The notes beneath the pieces were generated by a model, which worked only from the letters and a program-made list of their open reading frames with translations, was not told the DNA's origin and made no database searches. A DNA stretch of 64,000 nucleotides, taken from assembly GCA_037127255.1 (NCBI GenBank), contig JBANSL010000018.1, forward strand, positions 10,451,175 to 10,515,174, read 5' to 3'. Shown in pieces: positions 33,530 through 44,141 of this stretch (positions are counted from its first letter, which is position 1; the number at the start of each line of letters is the position of its first letter). The stretch is from Persicaria tinctoria (Eukaryota; Streptophyta; Magnoliopsida; Caryophyllales; Polygonaceae). The translations under genes and the position numbers were made by a program.

Positions 33530-35979
33530 TCAATTGGCGTCAAGGAGTTGGCCATCACTCGCAATGTGCTTCAGATCCACGATGAAATTGTTCCTAAGGA
33601 AACCAAGCCCGAACGTTCCATCAGTGTACTGCCAAATCCTGCCTTCAACATGCCTAGGGTTTGCGGCAGTTTCAGCCAGATCCGGAATCACCAGATCATA
33701 ACTTGAGTTTATGTACATGATGCGAGATACCACTTCGTAGTCTCTTGAACGAAGAGTCTCAGATCCAGCGTTGCCTGCATCTGTGATGGGCATGAGATGC
33801 ACACGAGTAGAGTACTCCTGTTCTTCTTCAGATGAAAGAGGCGACTCTATGAATGTAGCAGCTGAGGTCCAAAAGATAGGCGCCCCACCGGATAGTGCTT
33901 TAAGAGAGTCCCCAACCCTCCTGCATGCAATGCCTCCAAGCTCATCGTAGCTTACAAGATAAAATTCTAGAGTCATATCTTCACAAATACCCTGCAATAG
34001 GAAATGTCTATCACTGATCCATTCTCATAATCTCAGACTCAGAATTCGACAATTTATGGTTGCATTGTATCCATCACCTTTCAAAAGTTAAGGCGAGGAT
34101 TTTTTAGTGCACTCCCATGACAAAACTAGCAAAAAGTTCCAAGTTACAATTTTGAACATCTGGGTAACACTATTCAATAACTTCTATATCAGCATTCGAA
34201 TTCTGGAGCATTCAAAAAGCTTGATGACAGCGTTCATAGTATCCTTGATATTTAATTCATGTGATAAGAGCATCATCTATAATGGTTTCTCTATAATTTC
34301 TCTATTATAGAGAAGTAAAATTCAATGTTACAAACAAAAAATTTTCTCCAACTCCAATGGATTCTCTAATTTGGAGATTTCAATATAATTCGCCAAACCC
34401 TTCTACAAAATAATGGAGAATGCTGCAAATTTAAAGATTTTGGCTCTCTCTCATCAAGTTCTCTATTTTGGAGAAAATGTTAATGAATCTGTTCGGGCAA
34501 AACACCTATCTTCTCCAAATTTGAGAATTGCAAATTTTCAGAGGAGTTGTTGGAGATGCTCTAAGAAATCAATATCCAGTAGTCATCAAAGCCCAATTTT
34601 TCAACCAAACCCCATAACCGAAGGAGCCAAGGAGGAAAGAATCAATATCCTGAAGAATATTTGCATTGTTGGAAGCAAACATCAGAAATCAACAGTTAGA
34701 GCAGCTATGCATATTAGGTTTCTTCCATACCAGAAGCCCTGAGATCGCGTTTAATTCAGTATTGCTATTCAAGGAGGCCTCATTTGATTTGCCTAACTAG
34801 ATCCTAATAGTACCTTTTAATCTTCATCAAGCCAATCCTCATCGACTAGCAAATCTTCGGGCAACATTTTTTCGATCAAGGCATATGCCATTCTATCATC
34901 TCTATAGATGCCAACTAAACCAAGCTCGGGATTTTATGATTGTGAAAACATGACTTGAGCTTCCCTAAGTTACAGCAATTGATAACTTCATTACCCAATA
35001 AAAGCTGAAACCGGAAGATTACAGGTAACAGAAAATGAAGATGGAAGTTAGAGAAATGAGTGCTGACCTTCCACAGACCCTGCAGAGGCCGGGAAGGCGA
35101 GGGCGAAGAATTGACAATCTTGACCAAGTGCTCAGGCTCCCATCTCCTCCTCCCCCTCCTATCCCTCTCTCTCCTTCTCTGCCTTCTCCAAGCCCTCTCT
35201 CCACCGCCCCCAGGACTCGTCCGGTTAGCAAAGTACTGATAAATCTCAGACATCAAGCGATCAGGGGGAGACCCAATCTCAGCCCCAACCACATTTTCAA
35301 TCTCAACGCCATTGATTTCTTCCCCACCGGAATTCGAGAAGTTGCCAGTCATTTGCCAACCGTTCCCAGCCCTCATACTCTCAGGAGAGCCTGAATTGCT
35401 TTCTGCCAGAAATACATGAGTTTTACCAACGAAATTCAGATTGATCGGAACCAATTCGGATCCAACTGAAGCAGCCCGGCAATTCGGATCCAAGTAACTG
35501 AGAGCCTCACCTTCGGGCGAGAGGCTCATCCAGATAAACGGTGTTTTGACCACATTGTACCCGCCGTTCTTCGACGGTGAAACCCAAGATCCTGTTATGG
35601 AAGACGGGCCCCACTCGAAGAACACCAGCGCGGAAGAATCGGCGGAATTGGAATTGGGAGGATAACCAGAATCGCAAATCCGGCGCCAGAAGCCAATGAG
35701 ATTGTCGTACTCGTCCAGGGTCCTATAGAGGTGCTTGAAGCCTACCTGGCCGTTCCCCCATTTCCTGATTTCGGTCTTGGAACCCCATCGCCGGTCGCAT
35801 AGCGCATACCAGAGCTTGCTATCGGCGCGACACAGGGAGGCGAAGAGTTTCGAGGTGCAGGAGAAGGAGGTGAGGTCCGCGCGAGTGAGGAAAGAGAGGA
35901 CACACAGCTGGACGTCATCCGGGAAGTCGGAGAATGAAACTGGGGTGGCCATGGCAGATGGATCACCATAATCCGCCAT
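33530..35979 (-). CDS. F-box protein (At3g12350-like)
   Basis: Two exons, 35979-35068 and 33991-33530, joined in phase 0 across a 1076-bp GT-AG intron, giving 457 residues. The ATG at 35979 is chosen; the upstream frame lacks an ATG. Residues 16-60 form the F-box (FSDFPDDVQLCVLSFLTRAD, then CTSKLFASLCRADSKLWYAL). The middle shows a family-specific region (LIGFWRRIC, VFFEWGPSSITGS, PFIWMSLSPEGEAL) and an Arg-rich stretch at about 275-290. The second exon (EFYLVSYDELGGIACRRVGD) completes the C-terminal domain. F-box proteins are substrate-receptor subunits of SCF ubiquitin ligases; the target of this one is unknown. The intron holds a Harbinger MITE. Confidence 0.85.
34268..34561. mobile_element. 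PIF/Harbinger-like MITE inside the F-box gene intron
   Basis: 294 bp with GAGCATCATC at the left and, inverted, GAGCATCTCCAACAACTCC at the right, the usual terminus of Harbinger-derived plant MITEs. TAA flanks both ends (34265-34267, 34562-34564), the expected 3-bp duplication. An older copy lies at about 1925-2196. Confidence 0.8.
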
Positions 35980-36407
35980 TATCACCGACAATTGACCTCC
36001 TTCCACAGGTGTATACCTGAGGATGGCTAGGGTTCCTCGTTTAGACGGAATATAACAAGATTCAAGCTTTATCTGCGAGGTGAGGTTATCAAGCTAGAAA
36101 ATTTGTCGAATCGATTGAAATCGCAAGCTTGCAACAATGGAAGATTCGGTGTGGAATACGGAATGATTCTGCGAAATGGCTCGCACTCGGAGGAAGAGAG
36201 GAGATGAGAAGATTTTGGGGATGAAATTCAGACGCGTGTACGCCAACGGTGCACCGCGACGCAGTGAATAGTAACTTCTGCGATATTGGGCCTTAATGGG
36301 CCGGGCCGGGCCCAATAGACAACAGGCGTTTACCAGGTGAACGTGGTGGTTGCCATTTCACCGAGATTCAGAGAAAAGGGGAAGGTGAGAGTTTGAGCAG
36401 CTCTGCA
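35980..36407. promoter_or_regulatory. Divergent promoter between the F-box gene and NDUFS4
   Basis: Only 428 bp separate the two start codons, so both promoters must share it. Three TGGGCC boxes (36287-36292, 36297-36302, and inverted 36309-36314) cluster about 95-120 bp before the NDUFS4 ATG. Such Site II elements are known to be enriched in promoters of nuclear genes for mitochondrial respiratory-chain proteins and other growth-linked genes, which fits NDUFS4. No clear TATA box. Functional assignment is inferred. Confidence 0.7.
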
Positions 36408-38755
36408 ATGGCGACTTCTTTGCAAAGAGGGCTGAGACTAGCGCGTGGTGCACACGGATCCGCAGCGGCCGCGGCAAGATCCTTCTCTTCTGATGCACTT
36501 GTTGAAGCTAAACCCGGCCAGGTTGGCATGGTTTCTGGGATCCCCGAAGAACATCTTCGTCGAAGAGTATGTACTATTTCAGTTTCTTTCGAAGAAATTT
36601 GGGATGAATATACCGTCAATTTTTTTTTCGTGTTGATTGCGTGATTTTTAAGGCTTGGCGATTGTACGAAGCACTTGTTAGATTCAATCAATTACGACGT
36701 GATTAGGGATTGCAAATTTTCTTTGGATAAACGCATCAGCAATTGTTTGCTTGTAGGTTTATTTCCTTAGAGATGGAATTGTTTGCTTGTAGGTTTAAAT
36801 TTGCATTTCAGCAAGATTTAGGGTTTTTTGGCAATTAGATTTTTGAAGATCTTCGTTGCTTATGCATTCTTTTTGGTTTTCATAGGGATACCTCAATATA
36901 TGCTTTTGCTAAAAGTGGCTGGTTTTGGGGTTGGGAAGGAAATGTTAGCTTTTTAATTGTTTGTTTGATTGCAGTACTTCATACTGACAAGCTTGAGTGT
37001 TGACAAATCAGCTTGTTGATTGCTTTATAGGAATACAAGATCAAAATGATTTTTTGGTTGATAATGCCAGATAGAAATGGAAACGCAGAGCTTCTGTAGA
37101 AGTGGACAAACTATCAATTATGGGTAAAATTTTCAAATGGGAGGTCCATGATTTGGAATTCTATGGACAACAAATATGTTGTTTTATTTTATGATACTAT
37201 TGGTTTAGCACATGCAATATAGCCAGGAGGGTAATGCTACAAGGAATCATATGAATATTTCAGCAATGAATTATATGAATTTAAGGCTTAAAATATTGAG
37301 TCATTGATTTAACCCCTAACTCAAAATACAGACAATTTGCAGTACTTTTTCCTCTTGGTACATGAATATTCAGCAAAGGAATCTTTCTTATCAACATTAC
37401 TTCTTATCCTTATGGACGGAGCTGTATCTTGTGAACCATAGGTTGTGATTTTCTCACCTGCTCGTACTGCAAGCCAACAAGGCTCTGGAAAAGTCGGCAA
37501 GTGGAAAATCAATTTCTTGTCCACACAAAAGTATGTTTTGTAAGATTTTTGTTTCTTTTTTGACAGTGATTTCCAACAACAGTCTCAAGCATCTCAATCA
37601 TTTCGTTGTCTTTTAATGCATCCATTAACTTAAGCATCAGAATTGCTTAGCACGGGTCCTCCGCTTAAGAAATCACATTATCTTAAGGGTCATTTTGGCT
37701 TAAACTTGTGTACTTAATACTAATAGTGGATAAACGTGCTCTCCTCCTTTGCTTTTTGATTAGATGGGAGAATCCTTTAATGGGCTGGACATCTACGGGA
37801 GACCCATATGCCAATGTTGGGGATGCTGGCATAAGTTTTGATAGTGAGGAGGCTGCAAGGTCCTTTGCTGAGAGACATGGTTGGCAATATTCAGTATGTT
37901 CCTTTGGAATTAATTTGCTGCTTTTAATGCATTATGTGCTTTACTGTTCCCCTTCCGTAGTCTATCCCTTAAATCTCTTTGTATATTGACTTTGTTTCCG
38001 TGGATTTGCTCAAGATTGACTAATTTTTCTTTGCTGTTAATTTTGCCGTTGCTTTGTACTATCTTCTGTACTATCTTCTTTGCTGCAACAATTCTGTGAT
38101 TTATGTAGTGCATGTGGATACAAATATGTTCTGACATGGTCATTGCTAATTTATTATGTGTCTTTTCTTCCATATTTGACTGTTGCCTAATTCATATTTA
38201 ACTTCTGGATACGCTTTTGTGTAGGTAAAGAAGCATGCCACGCCTCTTCTTAAGGTATAGTTCTCCTTTTTCACCGCATATTAATTCAATGTGGTGATCC
38301 ATCATAGAAGAAAAAAATCCTATGCAGCAAGGCTTTTTCATAGTCAACTTTGTTGTTTCTTTCAAGCTTCATTATTTTTCATACTTTTGTAGTTGCAGAA
38401 TTGCCGAATTTGCCTTGCAAGATTCAAATCTCGACTGACCATTACATTTACAATGTCTAAAGCAATGTTTTTAGTTTTCTGTTTCATGCCACGGGATTGA
38501 TCTCCATCTTCTCCCCTGGTGGCCTTGAAACCCTCAATCAAATCTGTCACCAACTAGAGGTCTCAAGTCTGTCTAAATACAGATCACTGAAGACTCCTTT
38601 AAACCCTTTTGTTCATCAAATGGGTCATTGAACTTGCTTTCTTAACTAGAAGACGTCTACTCATAATCGCTTTATGTATTTGTCTCTTTCTGCAGCCTAA
38701 ATCATATGCAGACAACTTTAAATGGAAGGGCCCTGCTGTATCAGTGAGCAAATAG
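36408..38755 (+). CDS. NDUFS4/FRO1: NADH dehydrogenase (ubiquinone) iron-sulfur protein 4, mitochondrial
   Basis: Five exons: 36408-36566, 37442-37530, 37764-37893, 38225-38254, 38696-38755. All introns are GT-AG and in phase; 155 residues. The N-terminus (residues 1-28) is Arg/Ala/Ser-rich without acids, a mitochondrial targeting peptide. The mature part carries the family block [20 protein letters not shown], then [37 protein letters not shown], the 10-residue micro-exon [10 protein letters not shown], and [10 protein letters not shown]. It is a structural subunit of the complex I peripheral arm; the Arabidopsis orthologue is FROSTBITE1. Length is normal for plants (about 154). A likely AATAAA poly(A) signal lies at 38897-38902. 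Confidence 0.95.
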
Positions 38756-41700
38756 GCCTTGTGATTCTCATGCGATTTCAATCATCGCCCCGCTGTTCTA
38801 GAGGATGTCAAGCCAAAATATGAACTCAGAAAGATAAGAAAACTTTATCTCCTAGTAGCATTTGTTTTATTGTCAAGCTCCTTGATTTTTCATTGGAATA
38901 AATGACATTGTAAACTTGTAATCAAAACTCAACTCATCTTGCAAAATTTCAAGAGAACATGTCTCCTTTGGCCACATACATACGAATTTACTGATCTTGT
39001 TGCACGAATATATTGCCGGCAATGCCTCTCTACCACTCTATGGGTTCCTTCAATGCCATAACTGTTCCTTCGGTATGGGGCTTGCCAGCTGATGCCGTAC
39101 CTTCTATATAGATGGGCCAACCTTGGTCTAACTTTTCCCCATCCCTGGAATAACTGTTTGAATCTATGAGCTTGTTGGACGACGAAAATTTGCTTCCTTT
39201 GAGGATGGCGATTCAGCAATTGTTGTTGATGGGTGACTGTTGAAACTGTTGGGGAGACAGAGCAAAAGAGGTGTGGGAGGGTGTCAGTTGCTTCCTCCAT
39301 TGAAAGCAGGAAGGTTGTGATGAAATAGCCAAGTGTCTACTTCCGGTATGGGATTCACAACAACTGGTTTCGACTTTTGAGTTGAACGACGTCGTTTGCC
39401 TGTTCACACAAACTTCGTAGTTGTCGGCATTTTTGTTTGATCACTTCCCATTCAAGAGCAAATTTCAAATTCATCTGCTGGAAACATTTCACATTTTACC
39501 CATTCCAAGTTGATTTGTATTCCTCCCCTCCCCTGCACTGTTGATAGGCAGATAGCTACTCTTCATCGGTATGGCACAATTTACTCATTTCAATTGCGGT
39601 GTTTACCCTTGTGTGAAAATTGTTTCCCCTGCTCCCTGCGGTGAACACATCGTCAATCTAGGGTTTGAAGCTGAAACCCATTCACGGGCGTAAATACTAG
39701 GGTGGAATTGGTACATTACCAATTCATTTATGTCAATGTGAATTTCAGACATTTTTGTGCTTCTGCTTGATTACAACTAAGCTGCACTATCTGTATCTGA
39801 GATGGTACTTTGTGATTGCTGAAAAGCAAATTCCTTTGACAGCATGCAAGAAGATGACAATAGGTGTGGACCGTATGGTTAATCAAATTTTATTTTTTTT
39901 GACAGCAGGCAAGAATTAGACATTTTTTCTAACTAAAGACCAACAGGTATGGTTAATCATGTATCTTTTATACATCACCTAGTGGCATTTTATCAGATTT
40001 CCTGCTGCATCTGACACAAAAGATTAAAATTGATCACTTTCTTATTCAATGCCCATCCTCAATCTAAACACCTCAAGAAAGGGTCATATTTCACAAATTT
40101 GCATATCCTTTCATTACATAGTGTTGTTGTTGTTTAGTTAATGCCCTTTTGTTACATACATCTCCCATCCCCGTACACCAGATACGACAAATCGGAAGTG
40201 TAGGATGGGTAGTACTTTGCATCTTTCACTAGAAAATGGCAAGCTGCATAGGCATTGACCCTTTGCAGGGGTGGGGGTGCCTTTTTATTTCTTGCATTGT
40301 TGGCATACAAGAACTTCAGCCTAAGCCCATACTGTGCTGGGTAAGGAGGAGTATGTGTATTAAAAACCGAAAACATATTTGCCCTTTAGAACACGGTCGA
40401 ATTATTAGCTTGTCTGGTACTTATTGTTCAGCTAGAAAACATGATGCACTTTGTGATCTTTGTATATATATTATGGATTGTAATCATAAGTCAATCAAAT
40501 CTGTCACCAACTAGAGAACACCTTTGTTTCCTAACCGTTGCTGGTTCGCTTATGCGAGTAATTGCGTTCAGTAAGACTAGATACGCTACGCTGTGTATTC
40601 GGTATTAATGCACATTTTGTTCGAATGACGCGTATTTTAGACATGCCCAAGAGTTATTGCAATAAAATCCTCTTGTATAGAATGTGTACGGATTTATGAT
40701 TTTATCTATGTGGGGATCCCTTTTTGTTGTTTTGTGAGGAAGCTAGTGTGTAGTGACCACCAAGACAGCATTGTACAGTACATCAAACTGAACAAGATAA
40801 AATGACTCCTAGTTGGTGATTCTCTGTAGATATGGCAAAAGAGGAAGCTAAACTCCTTGTTCCATACTCCCATTTTTCCTCTCGGGATCAGAGAGATGGC
40901 GACGTGCATATTAAAAGCTTGCAGAAACCCCAAGACAGGCCACTCAGTCACTTACAATACTTTTCTGTATCTACTAATTCCAATATTAAACCCCTCTCAA
41001 TCACTCGACCTTCTTAACGATGTTCGGCTCCATGATTGAGTACTGTGCATTGCCGCTTTCGTGGCCCATTCGGGTTGGGTTCGAGCCATAAAGGCGAGCC
41101 ATATGTCAATGCATAAAAATATGAAAGAATGGAGATGGACCTCTAGCTAGGAGGACAAAGGGCCACATGCAATTATCATAATACATGTGCTTGCATTGTT
41201 AGATTAGCATTTTGGGGGACCATTTCACCTATTCTTGTTGAAATTGTATTGAATGACAAGACTTTCACCTACTTAGACCTTTCAAACCATTGCCATAGTT
41301 GTGATTTTCGTGTGTTATTATCGCGTTTATATACACATCATCGGTAATTATACACATGACCTGATCTAGACGCAATCATTCCGAGTGATTAGGCTCATAT
41401 AACCTACGAGGCACGCGCAGTAATTGAAACTAAACCTAAGGAGAGAACAACTACAACAACTTCTGCATTATTACATTTTTCAGTAGGGCCAAACAGTGCA
41501 AAAGAAATCTTGGATTCCACTGTTTGCTGATGAAGTTTTTGTTCACTGCACACTGTCTCATAGTACATCCTGTTGCTGCGCCTCTTTTGTTTAACTCTGC
41601 ATTATTGCATTGAAGATTGAAAACCTGATGTTATTAAATTGCTAGCTAGTGATTTTCTTTTTTCTTTTCTTTTTTTAAAACTTATAATCTTATTGTTTCA

Positions 41701-41789
41701 TCCACTAGTCAAATTAGGGCTTCAGATTTTCCTGTTATGTTACCAAGTGAGGAAACACCTAAATCTTACTAACAAACCCATGTCTTATG
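38756..41789. other. Spacer right of NDUFS4
   Basis: After the 3' UTR no gene is recognised. Minus-strand frames at 38929-39480 (QQMNLKFALEWEVIKQKCRQ further upstream; HRFKQLFQGWGKVRPRLAHL later) and at 40152-40376 (YGLRLKFLYANNARNKKAPP) look more protein-like than chance but contain stops and match nothing I know, so they may be worn gene fragments. The remainder is AT-rich. Confidence 0.4.
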
Positions 41790-41898
41790 ACAGTCTTAAG
41801 CAGTCAACTAATTTTAATTGCGTCGACTGATGACTGCTTGAGGCTTAAACAGTCATCAGTCGACGCAATAATTCAGAATTATGATTGCTTAAGACAGT
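41790..41898. repeat. Compact foldback hairpin
   Basis: 20 bases at 41817-41836 (ATTGCGTCGACTGATGACTG) are perfectly complementary to 41850-41869 across a 13-nt loop. Outer arms pair imperfectly out to CTTAAG words at 41795 and 41888. The result is a stem of about 47 bp with a few bulges. It lacks the usual MITE termini and is not within a gene. It could be a miniature inverted repeat or an siRNA/miRNA-type precursor. Confidence 0.75.
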
Positions 41899-43427
41899 AA
41901 GTATTGCTTGTATATATTTATATGCTAAAAGAGGATGAAAATTGCAAAAATCTAGTTAGCTGTGAGGGCAGTGACATGCCAACATCCAACATGGTCGGCT
42001 TAAAAGTTTTTGTATGTTAATGGGGCTTTGTTTTTAGGGTTACACACCTACCCACTTCATCTCCTGCACGTGTGACTTGAAATGGAAATTTGAAATGCAT
42101 ATGAAATTAATTTCATTGGCATACACTCCAAATCTTTCAATTGTCAACAGTGTAAAGATAAATTTTCAGCAATATAATTTCATTCATAAGACCCCCTTGT
42201 GTTTTGGATTGTTTGTGGTTTTTTCTTGCTGTGATGAAATTGGCTGATCATACATGGGGCGGAAGAGCGAGTATATGGATGCTCGACGAAGATGGTTTTT
42301 GAGTTTTTTAGTGAAAGATTAGGATAAGTAGGGGACCAAAGAGAGCTGGCTTATTAAGATGATACATTTCATTATGATCTAATAATCCAAATCCCTAGAG
42401 ATTGCCAAATGACTGGGGACCTTTGGGATTGATGGCGGTTGGCATTCTTATAGGCAATCACTACTAGGCTTAGCAATTTTGTTATTTAGCAGTTATCACA
42501 TTCTTTCTATTTTGAGGGTTCAAACATTCAAGGAAGAGCTTCACTCTTTAGGTATCAAGTTGGATTAAGGAATCACATTGGGGAGGTATTGGGTTGGAAT
42601 TATAACCCAGTTTGTTTGGATCAAAATTTCATGTAACTGCACTTAAGAGTGTTTGGAAATGCCCTTTCTGGGTCATAAAATCACTTTCCTCAACTATATA
42701 TCGCAGATTTAGAACTACATGTTCTCATTCAAAATGATGGAGTACAATGGAGTACTTTATTTTTCCCTGATCAAGGAATGATTCGAGATACCTGACACTC
42801 ACGAAACAATCGGTTGATGGATAATCCAACAAAATACAGTCGAGCAAAAATAAAAGGATCCGAGTCTTAATTGAACACAACGACAACAAGCCTGACATGA
42901 GGAAGTCGAGGAAGACTCTGGGATGAGACAGTGAATAACGAGAACATGGGAAAGTCGAAAAACTTCCAGGACTTCTCGCTGTCGGGGAGACTGGATCAGA
43001 AATACGAGAAAGTGACGTTCCCCCACCTAGATGAGAGATCTTCGGAAGTCACAAACACAGATAAGAGGTTGTTAAAAAATACTGTAGTAAAATTCTAAAT
43101 CTTTGAACATAGAAAATAAAATAGAAACTGCTTATCCAACCCATGCTCTCTCCTTGCCCTCAATAAAAGAGCAAGCCAACTGGCATTTAAGATTCATTTT
43201 CATGTAAGGATAAAAGAAGGTGCACACAGATAAGAGTAAAAGACAAACACAGCCTAGGATTTGTGAGTGATTCACTTTGGCTTCTCTACTTATATAGTAG
43301 TAAGAGAGAAGAAGAACAACAAAGAGGCAAAGAAAGAAAAGCAAGGCAAAGGCAATTCACTTTCATTTCTCTATATGAAATATTAACCTCCTATCAAGCT
43401 TCAAGTAAGATTATTATCCCATCAAAG
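41899..43427. other. Spacer and SOFL promoter region
   Basis: No gene seen before 43428. A TATATA word at 43291-43296, about 135 bp before the ATG in a sharply defined TTATATAG context, is a plausible TATA box for the SOFL gene. The leader after it is A- and G-rich. Confidence 0.45.
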
Positions 43428-44141
43428 ATGGATGCATCAGCCTCAGAGTGGAGCAGTGGGTGTGAATCCGGGTGGACGGTTTACTTGGATGAGTTCTCCC
43501 AATCCCCAAATCAATACCAAAGAGGTAGTCGACGAAGTGGTCGTGATAATGGCCAAGGTTGCAGGCCAAATTGTGAAGAAGAAGAGGATTTGTCGATGGT
43601 GTCGGATGCCTCCTCAGGTCCTCCACATGTCCGCTATGAAGAGGAGGAAGAGGAAGTCGAATGCTTTCGGACAGCTGGGTTTTACTGCCCTTCTGCTATG
43701 GAGAAAGCTAAGAAAAAGGCGGCAAAAGAGCCAAGAGTTAAAAAGCACCACCAGCATTCCTATCTTGATGACACTGCTAGCTCCCCTGATTTAAACTGCT
43801 CCAAGGTGAGTCCGATTCGAGTTTCTTAATAAGCGTTAATATTTTCGAAAACGACATGTATTGCTGAACGAAGGGTGTCAATTTATTTGACAGAAGTATA
43901 TAGATCCCTCCAAGAATCAACCGGTGATAGGCCATGGAGTTGGGCAGGGAAGCTTCGGCTTTTGGCCATCGTCGCATCCTAAAAGGCAGGACCCAGCTGA
44001 ACCAAGTGAGTATATCAATTCTATGTAACATTTTTGTTTCATCTCATGCTTTAGTTAATTTCTTTAATGCATTTCACTCATCCATTTTTCGTTGTTTCGT
44101 ATCCTTGTCGGTAAACAGGCCTGTTTCGCGGAAGAAGATGA
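43428..44141 (+). CDS. SOB FIVE-LIKE (SOFL) protein
   Basis: Three exons as read: 43428-43805, 43894-44005, 44119-44141, giving 170 residues. The family's two short signatures are both clear: SOFL-A at residues 8-21 (WSSGCESGWTVYLD) and SOFL-B at 56-67 (SMVSDASSGPPH), followed by an acidic run and a Lys-rich patch that could serve in nuclear targeting. SOFL proteins are small plant-specific proteins linked in Arabidopsis to cytokinin levels and responses; their biochemistry is unknown. The last exon is the weakest part: this junction gives a seven-residue tail ending in TGA 44139-44141, whereas another frame would give a longer basic end (PVSRKKMRAPMKTK). An AATAAA lies at 44235-44240. Confidence 0.8.

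Noticed and set aside
35019..35394. Proline-rich plus-strand frame and Gly/Arg-rich alternative minus frame in the F-box gene
   Set aside because: They overlap the low-complexity Arg-rich coding segment and show no independent gene signals.
36666..37321. Alternative small exons within NDUFS4 intron 1
   Set aside because: The first and second exons join in phase and give the full family sequence; nothing is missing between them.
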